From Apoderus coryli (lineage: Eukaryota; Arthropoda; Insecta; Coleoptera; Attelabidae): DNA of 64,000 nt. The notes below the pieces were generated by a model. It saw only the letters and a list, made by a program, of their open reading frames with translations. It made no database searches and had not been told where the DNA came from. A program made the translations under genes and the position numbers. Below, piece after piece: positions 45,754 through 55,460 of this stretch (position 1 is its first letter; the number at the start of each line of letters is the position of its first letter). The stretch lies in contig OU452201.1 of assembly GCA_911728435.2 (NCBI GenBank), forward strand, positions 17,112,001-17,176,000. The letters are read 5' to 3'.

Positions 45754-46373
45754 TTAGGTTTTGGGAGTTGAATTTATTTTTAAGTTATTATTAAAACTAT
45801 CTATTAAATTATTGTATGCTATCATATAATTTTCCGCTTTAATTGGTATACGCGAAATAATACTTAAAGCATATCCTTTTAATGAGGACAGTACTAAATT
45901 AAATTTACTAACATTCTCAAGTGAATCATTATCGTGAACTAAAGAGCCAAATAACTATCAAATTCCAGAGTATCACCACTGAAAATGGGTAATTCGATTT
46001 TTGGAAGCGGAAGATTATTACAAATAGCATTGGAACTTGCAGGCTGCGGCTCAGTTGGAGGTTTAAGAGCTTTAGCTAGATCATTATGTTTAGCTTTTGT
46101 CATAAAGAATTTAATATCAAAATCTTTTCTGATACTATCATGATAATTAAATAGTTCTTGATCATCCTCAGATGAAATCAAACCGATCACAACGTTGTGA
46201 CTTTCAAAAAAGTTAGATTTGATTGTGTCTAGTTCCACAATTTAACCATGCAATATAGAAGAAATTGCGTTGTCTCTTTCAGCTCTCACAGATATGTCAT
46301 AAGCCTCATTAATACGATTAATGTGTATTCGGCGGTTAGCTTAATAACGCTTCAGCTTGTCAGCGGTAGCCAT
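45754..46373 (-). pseudogene. BEL/Pao retrotransposon gag fragment (DUF1759 region)
   Basis: On the minus strand a frame opens MATADKLKRY at 46373. After two stops (one after KRY, one at about 46243) it runs open to LPLPKIELPIFSGDTLEFDS (about 45960-46010), the start signature of DUF1759. After a frameshift it continues SLVHDNDSLENVSKFNLVLS and SLKGYAL (about 45860-45930), the conserved continuation. It encodes the gag-like N-terminal part of a BEL/Pao polyprotein; protease, reverse transcriptase and integrase are absent here. Two stops and a frameshift make it inactive. Confidence 0.85.
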
Positions 46374-46866
46374 TATTATTGAATTGAAACCAAATTAATA
46401 ACAGGAAAACTGAGTTTTAAATTTAAAAGAACTGAATCTAATTTGATCAGACCTCGTAAATAAATTTCAAAAAGAGATAGAATATGAAATGTAACAAAAA
46501 CACTGACAAATTACCTATTTGCTGCAAACCATCAAAACAAATGTAAATACACTTGCTACTACAGCACAGGTATAGGTACCTACTTGAAACCAAGATAAAT
46601 TTAAAACTGATAACAAATAATAAAGAGTTGTCCTTATTTTTCAAATAGGTACATACATTTATCAATAATAGCAAAATACTGCGGGATATTATATGAATAA
46701 CTACCAATTTATATCAATGAAGCTTAATCAGAATGAGGAGAAAAAATTACTGACACTATCCGGCTCGAAAAGGACCATGTAATGTTTTGAGATAGATTTG
46801 GAGAGAAAAATGGACGTTGTGGATATAAAGAAAAAATGGAAACCTTTATAATGCTTATTTCCTATC
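46374..46866. other. Possible BEL/Pao leader; no gene
   Basis: This lies between the gag start and the candidate LTR. The 86-residue frame at 46447-46707 is very hydrophobic and AT-driven, with no family assignment. No clear primer-binding site was found next to the candidate LTR. Confidence 0.4.
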
Positions 46867-47099
46867 TGTTACCTGGTTTAGTTCCGCAGTTGGTTGGCTG
46901 GCCAGCACCTCGGGAACAGTTACCCAGTCCAGTAACTTTGGTTTTCTCCACACTAACTTCGATTATTACAATAATATATTCACATAAACAATAACAAATT
47001 AAAGCGGGTGGTTTATTACTAGCGGCGGTTAAAGTACCGTACGTAGCGAGAAACAATTAATTAATGTCTTTCTTTTGGTAGCGTCCCGTCACTTCAACA
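46867..47099 (-). repeat. Candidate BEL/Pao LTR, about 233 bp
   Basis: On the minus strand the segment starts TGTTGAAGTGACGGGACGC and ends GGTAACA, that is TG...CA. It lies upstream of the gag fragment in the same orientation. TGTTG-GTGACGGGACGC-like starts are familiar from BEL/Pao LTRs. No second copy and no 5-bp duplication were found, so the exact borders are inferred. Confidence 0.4.
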
Positions 47100-47284
47100 G
47101 TACCTATACGGGAAGCGATTTAAAGGTATATACAGGGACTGATCAAAAATGAATGAATTAAAAGTTAAAGCGGGATTGTGCGTAATTATAGAATTAATAT
47201 AATAAACTTAAACTAAATCTAAATAAAATATACAATGTGTCCGCGACAAATATTATGTACTGTAATCATATCTTGATACTTGAA

Positions 47285-47530
47285 GGTTGAAATCTCAAAG
47301 AAACAGCTACATCTACAAAAGCCAAAAGTGTTGTTTCACTAAGACAATCCATTGTATCACAAATCGATGAAAACTATGCCAAATTTAATGAATTAACCCA
47401 CCCACCGTATTCTCCAGATTTAGCCTCCAACGACTGAGGCCTATTTTGACGAGAAAGAAAAATCGTACTATAAAAGTGGTATCAAAAAGTTGGAAAACCA
47501 ACTATGTTGAATAAGTTTTGTCAAAATTTT
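47285..47530 (+). pseudogene. Classical mariner (DD34D) transposase fragment
   Basis: Plus-strand pieces read KPKVLFH, then MKTMPNLMN (about 47318-47395). In another frame follows HPPYSPDLASND (about 47398-47433), matching HPPYSPDLAPSDYHLF with the last two catalytic Asp. After a deletion comes EAYFDEKEKSYYKSGIKKLE (about 47438-47500), the mariner C-terminus. It is frameshifted and internally deleted, hence dead, and different from the DUF4817-type family elsewhere in the window. Confidence 0.82.
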
Positions 47531-47539
47531 GTTTTTTCT

Positions 47540-48495
47540 TACGGACTTATTGAATGACCATGTAAACAAAATTTACCTAGGCATTGGCTAATCTAGTAAA
47601 ACAGCTGTCAAATCTCTAGTAAAACAGCTGACAAATCATTGTCTGTTACCTGCCCATATAGACAGGCTATACCCAAATATCTCAATTTAGCAGAAGTTTG
47701 ATGGTGATTCTCACGTACTTATAAAACACTTATGTGTTCTTTAAAGTACGAATTATGTTTTCATTTTTTCTAAACGATTTCGAAATACAGCGAACGCCAA
47801 TTATTATTATACTCGAATGTGTTATGAATAGATATTATAAGCATTTACGGAAATAAATGTCTGATGTTTAATGTTCTTATAATAATCGTAAATCTCACAG
47901 CGTGCACCTAATTACACTGTTAGAAGAAGAAGATCATTTAGCTTTTTATATGGAATTACTTTCAAACAAGTTTATAATTGCATATTAAATTATATTATAT
48001 GCGCTGAAACTAGCGCTTTTATATTTTATATCTGCTCAAGAAATAATGTGAAACATAAAAACGTGGTACCTATAGGACTGCCTTGGGGAAATTTTCGGAT
48101 TAATTTCTAAGTGTGTGGTTATAAACAAATCAATATTTCTATCTTAGAATATTTTATTTATTTATTATTACTGTTATATCAAAATTTGAAACGGGATAAC
48201 AAATCTGGCCTGCTGAATGGATTGTTGCTTTCCAAAATTTTTCTAGAACAATGATTCCTTTACACTGGTAAGAAATTGTTCAGTATAGTCTGAAGCTCAA
48301 GTATTTTTCAACAATATTTCGGAGAAAGAAATTATTTGTGCTTCTAAAAAACTAAAGAATAAACAGACTTTAGATATACGGCTGGTATACCAAGTTCCCT
48401 TGTCAGAGATTGTATTTCCGTCTTTTTTCAGCCACTGTTTCACTTAATTCATGTAGGGGTTTGAACAAATAATTTTCTAGGTGTCTGGAAATGCA
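47540..48495. other. No gene seen
   Basis: A short near-tandem ACAGCTGTCAAATC / ACAGCTGACAAATC occurs at about 47600-47640. No coding content is recognised. Confidence 0.5.
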
Positions 48496-48499
48496 GTAA

Positions 48500-48872
48500 A
48501 GACAACAAGATGTTTTTGGCGACATCTAGTGTGAGCAGGCAATATACCCGGTGAAACACAGTTCATAAACGATGCGGCCGGACAAGACGTATCAACTCCA
48601 TTATATCTTATTGCCAACAACAGATACGCTCGAATTCCCTGGCGGGAGGCTTTATTTACATAAAGTAACAGGACTTATAGTTATGTTGGAAATTTGTTTC
48701 ACACTACCATGCTTGGTGATCGGTAGGCAATGTGGTTCAAATTTCCAACATTTACGAAGAGCTTATACTAGCACGAGATACCGAATGACAACAAGATGTA
48801 TGTGGCGACATTTAGCGTGAGCAGGCACTATATGAAATAAAGTTCACAAACGATGGCCGGAAGAGAAGTTAA
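48500..48872 (+). repeat. Dispersed repeat family D2, two copies in tandem with a hairpin between
   Basis: GACAACAAGATGTTTTTGGC, GACATCTAGTGTGAGCAGGC, CCCGGTGAAACACAGTTCAT and GGCCGGACAAGACG (48502-48590) recur in diverged form at 48784-48872. Between them GTTGGAAATTTG (about 48685) and its inverse CAAATTTCCAAC (about 48741) form a hairpin element about 70 bases long. Related sequence occurs at 58078-58172 and, inverted, at 59188-59383. Confidence 0.82.
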
Positions 48873-49499
48873 TTTTATTATATCCTATTCCCAACACTAC
48901 TCAGTACTTTCAAATAATAAATAAAGTTGCGACTGGGATTTTGTTACGTAGTTTTTGTTGCCATTAGTGTAAATTTCGGTAGATTCTTATTCAACTTTTT
49001 CACTCATGCGCCCTAGAAGAATCTATTCCTGTAGGCTACATTTATCAATGGGCGATGAGATTTCAGTGACGACCCAGTAAGAATATGATATATGATATGA
49101 GTTGCCAAATCTGTTACATTGGAGTGTTCTACGTATATTGCAATTTATTACAGATAAAATAATGTTTCTACATATCTTTTATAAGTGAATAAGCGATAAC
49201 GTTAAAATATAACTGAATAATCGGAAAACTGTAAACGTAATATAGTGTGCCATGACGACTAAAACAATGGCTTCTCTTTATTTGACGTTTTCAGAATGAC
49301 ATTTGCAGTGCATTATTCCTTCAATCTGTAGTTTCAGTTAGTGTGAGATTCCACGTTGAAATGAGTTAGTTTCGTAAAAAACGTAAAACGTAAAAAAGCA
49401 CAACGCCAAGAGATTTACTGCTACGCAACTAAAAAATCAATAATTACTAAATGCAAGGCAAGTCAATGTTTCCACCAAAACAATAATAAGTAGACTTAA
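48873..49499. other. No gene seen
   Basis: AT-rich sequence; the last about 120 bases may be a badly decayed upstream part of the Tc1-like pseudogene that follows. Confidence 0.4.
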
Positions 49500-49854
49500 G
49501 ATGGTCGATTTAAAGCCAAGACTAGAGTTCCTTGGCTTCATCCGCGCCATAAAATCGGACGGTTACAATTTGCAAGAGCACATGCTCTTTTTACAGACGA
49601 AACTTTGTTCTAATAAACTAGTACATTGAGTATGCCAGGATTGCGAAGCTAGAGTAGCCACCATACAGTCCTGGCGCATAGAACATGTATGCCACATTCT
49701 AAATAGAAATATTCGAGCTTGGAATCCAGCTCCTAACTCAATTGCAGAATTGAGGATTGCTGCACAGGAAGAATGGAATCGAATACCACAAGAAACCATC
49801 AAAGATCTTTTCCGCAGTATGTCTGGGAGGATACAGGCTTATCGTTACAGCTAG
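49500..49854 (+). pseudogene. Tc1-like transposase pseudogene, C-terminal, internally deleted
   Basis: Plus-strand pieces read LQFARAHALFTDETLF (about 49570-49612, around a catalytic Asp) and, after a deletion of most of the DDE core, WPPYSPGA-like sequence (about 49655). NRNIRAWNPAPNSIAELRIA follows (about 49705-49760), then EEWNRIPQETIKDLF with SMSGRIQAYR (about 49770-49850) and a TAG. This C-terminal order is characteristic of Tc1-like transposases. The final SPDLNPIEH block is damaged. Confidence 0.85.
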
Positions 49855-50135
49855 AGAAGGAAATACTAAATTGTTATTCTTTTGTCTTAAACTAATGTAT
49901 CGTGTCTTTTTCGTTGTTCTTTCCTAATTAAACGTTATTATCAAAATCAGGCCAGTTCACTAATTTCTCCACGAATCTGTTGTAAAGCTTCAATATGTAA
50001 ATAATTTGATTATTAATAGCCTAATTTTTTTATTCTTGTTTTTCTTTAGGTTTCAGGTTCTTGAAAACAACATTTTTGTTTTAATTTTTAGCGAAAAATT
50101 ACATTTCGCTTGTCGAACTTTATTAAATAAACTAG

Positions 50136-50177
50136 TAACCACGTCTCGGCGATGGTTTGTCGCCTTCTTCAGGTCAT
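50136..50177 (-). ncRNA. Hammerhead-like ribozyme motif, tandem copy 1 (mutated)
   Basis: The minus strand shows TGAC, CTGAAGA, one base, a GGCGA/TCGCC hairpin with a seven-base loop, then GAGAC, GTG and GTTA. GAAA is changed to GAGA and the cleavage-site base is G, so it should be inactive. Stems I and II are intact. Confidence 0.5.
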
Positions 50178-50337
50178 TCTATTATTTTTTTCCCTTTTTT
50201 TTATGTTCTTGAACCATATTTCTTTTAATTTTTTTATTCTTGTTTTTCTTTGGGTTTCAGGTTCTTGAAAACGACATTTTTTTTTATTTTTAGCGAAAAA
50301 TTACATTTTGCTTGTCGAACTTTATTAAATAAACAAG

Positions 50338-50378
50338 TAACAACGTTTCGGCGATGGTTTGTCGCCTTCTTCAGGTCA
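50338..50378 (-). ncRNA. Hammerhead-like ribozyme motif, tandem copy 2 (best conserved)
   Basis: The minus strand reads TGAC, CTGAAGA, one extra A, GGCGA, a seven-base loop, TCGCC, GAAA, CGT, T and GTTA. Stem I (TGAC/GTTA, one wobble), stem II (five pairs) and the invariant core are intact. Stem III is the self-complementary ACGT with no loop, so the active form would be an RNA dimer, as known for Penelope-associated hammerheads. The extra base between CTGAAGA and stem II is the one departure from consensus. Confidence 0.6.
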
Positions 50379-50390
50379 TTCTATTATTAA

Positions 50391-51733
50391 TAACGTAAAA
50401 GATTGTAATATAACAGATTTATCAACCGAAATCACAAAAGTGTTAAAGGGAAAAAATAAAGGCTTTAAATAAAATATGCAATAATTTTGTCCCTGATTGT
50501 ATTATGTATGTATGAAGTGTACTAAATATTAACATCCATGCAAAATTAATCAAGAATTTCTTCCATTTCTTGTCTGACGTAAATGCGAAATTTCCCCATG
50601 CCACTCTAAAAACAATATTAATTAGAAACTATTTTACCAATACCCCATTCTTCCTCCCCATACGCCTGTTGAAAATTAATCATAAAGCAATTTAGATTAT
50701 AAACAAGTGTACCTACACAACAAAATCATAACCACAAACATGACAATCAACGTTAAAAAGAAATTGGATGAACCAAGGTACGCGATAAATAAACCTGTCA
50801 CAAGGTATCAATTTTGTGTATGCATAATAATTTATTTAAGTTACTTTATCAAAATATGGAGCCGGCTTCAAAGTAATAAATACGCAAAGCCAATTAACAC
50901 AGCAAACAACTTATTGGGGGCTCCCTTTCATGGACCATGATGCTCTGCTTCTTTATTATTTTTTCGATTTATTTTTTCTTCTGTTAAGTGAATGTATTTT
51001 TATTTTAAACATAAGCATGGCGCCGCAGTTTGATGTTCAGTGCGGGAGGCTCTTTAAAAAATCTGTGTTATGTTTTAATTTTTTTTCTACCTGCGCTTTA
51101 TATTATCTGTTATGTTTTGACAGGATGAGATAGATTATTGAAAACATTAGCAAAATGTGTTGCGTGAATTTTAGTTAAAATGCTTTTAAGTAATTAGTAG
51201 TATAGTGCCAGATATTGCCAAAATGCTGACTAATATGTTCTGAATGCTATATAGGGTGCTTCATACCATAATAATTTATCTATCAGAAATAATTGTCTGA
51301 ATAATATTACACTTTTAAGTACAGACAGGCACCATCAACATTTTGTACATTTTCTACAATCAACACATGGTCTTCCTGTTTCTTGTTTAGCAACTAGATA
51401 GTTGACACTATTAAATCTGACTTCCTGCAGAACACTTTTGGTGCATTCGTGCTTAGGTCCAGCTAGATAGTTTGGAGAACTCTGCAAAGAAAGCATAATC
51501 CTTCTTATATACTGCATTAGGCTGGTTTTAGAAAAAGCAATTCTCCATACCTAAACTGCACATATTTACAATTGCGTCGCCGTTGAGACAAAAACGTACG
51601 AATGGCCAATGTTTTGAATCCTTGTACAAAACAACTCTCGCAAATTATCAAGTAAGTCGACGCCTCCCATTCCTTGATATATAAGTACATACAGACAGAC
51701 TTCTTTGACACCCCAGCATGAAGACATCAATAA
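50391..51733. other. No gene recognised
   Basis: A 60-residue minus-strand frame at 51335-51517 ends in a Cys-rich stretch (GRPCVDCRKCTKC), suggestive of a zinc-binding tail, but too short to assign. Other frames are chance. Confidence 0.4.
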
Positions 51734-53065
51734 TTGACACTGTTTATATTACAAAAGATGGGCTATATTGGTTTTCATTCAGATCTATTACAATTTTTTG
51801 ACTCTTACCTATCTGACCGCACACTATTCGTTGAGTATAATGGATTCAGGTCGAGGGGGTTTTCTGCGACCAGTGGGGCGCCTCAGGGTAGCAATCTGGC
51901 TCCTTTAATTTTCTCCATTTACATTAACGACATCGGATTGAATATAACGAGTAAGTTTCTGCTATTTGCAGACGATTTTAAATTATACAGGTTAATCGAA
52001 AGTAATGCAGATTGACTGCAACTGCAGGCTGATCTAGCAATGGTTGAGAGATGGTGCATAACCAACAGTTTACCACTAAATTTGTCAAAATGTAGGTTGA
52101 TGACATTTTCGAAGAGTCAGTTTCCTATTCGTTTTAATTACATTCTTAACAGCTCTGTACTAGAATTATCTTCTACCATTAGGGACCTTGGCGTGCTGAT
52201 TGATAGTAAGTTAGCTTTCAATTAGCATATAGATGCCCTTATTAAAGGTGAATTTCGGTCTCTGGGCTTTGTTATCAGAACAACAACAAATTTTCACAAC
52301 ATTAGTTGCTTAAAGATGTTTTATTTTTCCCTGATCAGGTCCAAATTAGAATATGCGTCTGTCATATGGTCACCAATATACCGTGTTCATGAGGACAGGA
52401 TCGAACGTGTCCAAAGAAAATTTTTTAAGTACGTATATTTCAAGGATCATGGACATTACCCTATAAGGGGATATGATAATGCACTATTGTTGCGCGGTTA
52501 TGACGTTCAACAACTGTCTGTGCGCAGGATCTGCGCCTATCAGGTATTTCTTTTTAAATTAATACATTTTCTAATTGACTGTCCCCAGCTCCTGAGTCAA
52601 ATAAAATTTCATATTTCGCAATACTATGCCCGCAACAATTATATATTCTAAATGTCGTATCTTCGAACCAACTATGAGGGACGTGCGCCATTGACTAGAG
52701 CTTGTAAGTTGACGAATACATTTAATTTACATCAAGAACTAGATTTTTTCGATGGCAAAATTGGCAGATTCCTGGCTGATCTGCGGAGATGCATGGGAAA
52801 TTTTATTTATTGAACATCAATATTGTTGTTTGGGTTCTAATGGTTGTTTTTATGTTTTATATAGTTATTGTTAAGACCTGTGGTGTTATTATATGGCCCA
52901 TGGGTACTCCTTCATCTGGTTATTTTGTATTATGAATAATTAAGCATTCTCGTACTTTTGTAGTTTGTTAGATTTATTTGATATTAATTGAAACTATGTA
53001 ATTTTTGTCTTGTAATTGGGCTCAGGCCTGTTAGGCAATAAATGATTATTTATTTATTTATTCTT
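51734..53065 (+). pseudogene. 5'-truncated Jockey-type LINE (reverse transcriptase C-terminus plus 3' UTR)
   Basis: A single 360-codon reading frame (51734-52813) is broken by three in-frame stops (52013, 52223, 52649) and no frameshift. It starts inside the reverse transcriptase (QKMGYIGFHSDLLQFFDSYL). It retains SGAPQGSNLAPLIFSIYIND (about 51876-51935), FLLFADDFKLY (about 51957-51990, the F/YADD box), RDLGVLIDSKL and FSLIRSKLEYASVIWSPIY (about 52325-52385), and ends LADLRRCMGNFIY. A 3' UTR follows with AATAAA at about 53036 and a TTTA-repeat tail (53045-53063), the end typical of Jockey-group elements. The first about half of the element is missing, as expected from incomplete reverse transcription. 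The lack of indels indicates a young insertion. Confidence 0.9.
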
Positions 53066-53844
53066 TATTTCAGAACCCAACTAATTAAATGTAGGTATGT
53101 TACAGAGTGTTTTCTACGCACAACCAACAGGGAACAACAGCAACAGATTAAGATAGTGGTAAGCAACCCCCAACATTTTAAATAGGTCTACAAGTGACAA
53201 GTTCTCATCTCAAATTTTTTGGCCTACAGCAAGCTCGATATGTTTTTTAATTTTCGACCTTTCCTTGTTACTGCTCTGTTTCAACTGTTCTTCTGTCCTA
53301 TTTCTGATAATTTTTGTATTTTCTTGTTTGCTCTTTATTCACAATATTTTTCTATCATAAACTGAAGAAACTTCCAATGAACTACCATTATCATTTCATT
53401 TAAAACGTTCAGTCTTACGTTATTTTTTCAATATTTTAAACTTTAATTGCTTCCATTGGTTGTCTCTGCATACCTTTTCCAATATGGCCAATTCGATGGC
53501 CCATATAACATAACCAAATCTAATCTTCGACAATTATTTATTTGTTCATAACCTTCCTCATCTTCTAGCTCTTTCGCATCTCGAGGATCTGATCGATCGG
53601 ACAAATTCATTCTGCAACAATAATACGCACATTTGCCCACCGTATGATATATCATACTTAATATTTTTGTCAGCGTTTCACAAAAAAAAAAAAAAAAAAA
53701 ACAGACCCTGGACAAGTCTGTCTGTGTTTAGTTTGTGTTGTCTTTAAACCTTAACTTAAACATCTCGATGTTCAATACTTGGTTGCCAATGTTAATTTGT
53801 AAATTTTCTGTATACGCCGCTGCACCCACTAATACCTATAATAT
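53066..53844. other. No gene recognised; poly-A run
   Basis: A run of about 20 A lies at 53681-53701. The 90-residue minus-strand frame crossing it (53443-53715) contains an acidic patch (RDAKELEDEEGYE) but no known domain. Confidence 0.45.
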
Positions 53845-55460
53845 TATACAGGTTGTTTCAAAAAGACGCCGCAATATTTAATGAGGTGATTTTTCAGGTC
53901 ATTTAATGAAAAAAATCTACCATCCAACCTTTTAATCTCTTGCAGTTTGTTCATATTATGTTGCTTCGTTTACGAGATACAAATTTAAACAAACCAAGAA
54001 TAAGAATAATTCAACCAAAACTAACATTAACATTTCGAAGCAAGATAAAACTAAATAAATAAATAAAATTAACACCTAATACAAAACATTTCAAAAACTG
54101 TTGAAAGTGTAGGTACATGAATCCAATCTTCTCCTCATTGACTGGCGTACTCTCTCAAAAATACCAGGGTCATTTCTAATCGAATTACATCCAGCAATAA
54201 TGCGATTCCTTAGGCTCTCCACATTGTCCACAGAGGAGTAGCGTCAACTAAGGACTTCAGGTGGCCCCACATGAAAAAAATCCAGTGGGTTCAAATCCGG
54301 GGATTGCGCAGGCCATACATGAGGTCCACCTCGATCAATCCAACTTTAAAAAGTATTATGGAAAGCGGGAACAAAATCAGAAAACTAAACAAACAATAAA
54401 GCACGCGCTCTTTCCTTGGGTTACATAAATAGGCTGATCTAGAACAGTTCTATTAGGTATTATTTTTACATTGGTGTTACTGACCACGGAGGTGAGGTTC
54501 ATTCATGTGGACAGTAAATTTATTTGAAGAATAAAAATAGGATATTGTTTGTTAATTTAAAGTACAGTAAATTTACAAAACTTTTGAGTTTTCTGAAGCT
54601 TTAATATTATTTTTTGTTAACTAAATCGGTACTTACGAACAAAATCATTAAGTTTCTTTGAAGGCCTACACTATGGGACATGACACGGAAGTGAGAAGTT
54701 GACGTTTATAAATAAAAAAAAAATCATTATTAAATATTTTAGAAATTTTTGACAAAAAAGAACGCTTTTTGTTATACTCGTATAGTTTGCTATCAAGGTT
54801 ATATTTTTAACTAACAAAATGTATTGAAAAACTTTCAAGGACGCGAATATTACGTTTTTGTAACAATCACCCGTTTCTATTAAAAAGTCACGAGGAACCC
54901 GACTAAAACGCGTTGGTGCATTATCCACATTGCATTTTTTATTGCCGATGTACCTCTCCGAGTAACCCGCAATTCCAATCCAAGCGTTCAACGAGAACTG
55001 ATGTAGAAAATGATCTTCAACCATCGTAGGCGGATTTTCAACACACCATAAATGGTTATTGTGTAAATTCCATATTGCATTTCTTGCAAAACTCGCTTCA
55101 TCAGTAATCAAAATCAACATCAGTAGTTGACGAATTTCAACAACTTTTTGCAAAAGCCATTGACATAATGCCACACGAGGAAAATCAGCAGGAATAAGTT
55201 CTTCAACGCGTTGGATGTGGTATGGATATAACGAATTGTCCTTTAGAATGCGACAAACATCAGTACTATTACTTACATTCAAAACTTCAGCAACTTTTCG
55301 AGTAGAAGTACCTGGATTTTCTTCAACCATATTCAGCACATCATCTATCAGCTCTACCGTTCTTGCTGTAATTGGCCTTGCTGTTTTAGTGTGCCTGTTT
55401 CATAAAGGCGTCGATGAATGGCGTTCGAAAATTTTTCTATGAGTAGCCATAGGCTGAGAA
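53845..55460 (-). pseudogene. Mariner-type (DUF4817 family) transposase pseudogene with internal insertion
   Basis: The N-terminal half reads ENPGTSTRKVAEVLNVSNST, LYPYHIQRVEELIPADFPRV, FCQW-like CQWLLQKV, LITDEASFARNAIWNLHNNH (first catalytic Asp) and SLNAWIGIAGYSERYIGNK (55339 down to about 54940). After a deletion comes DNAPTRFSRVPRDFLIETG (about 54885-54935). Then about 500 unrelated bases intervene before WIDRGGPHVWPAQSPDLNPL-DFF (about 54270-54345) and a C-terminal FERVRQSMRR (about 54130-54170). A terminus-like ATACAGGTTGTTTCAAAAAG lies at 53846. Most motifs are readable, so this copy is relatively young but dead. Confidence 0.87.

Larger units (their letters stand above)
50027..50390 (-). 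repeat. Two tandem hammerhead-family repeats, period about 204 bp
   Basis: The landmark TATTCTTGTTTTTCTTTRGG (R = A or G) followed by TTTCAGGTTCTTGAAAAC occurs at 50031 and 50235. Each is followed about 110 bases later by the inverted core. The units are about 90% alike. Tandem head-to-tail copies are the arrangement in which a self-cleaving RNA could process multimeric transcripts. Confidence 0.88.

Noticed and set aside
51335..51517. Cys-rich tail (GRPCVDCRKCTKC) as a piggyBac or zinc-finger domain
   Set aside because: The segment is too short and the flanking residues do not fit the piggyBac C-terminal pattern seen at 25.7 kb.
53443..53715. 90-residue minus-strand frame with poly-Phe near the start
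   Set aside because: It reads through a poly-A run and has no recognisable domain or homologue that I know.
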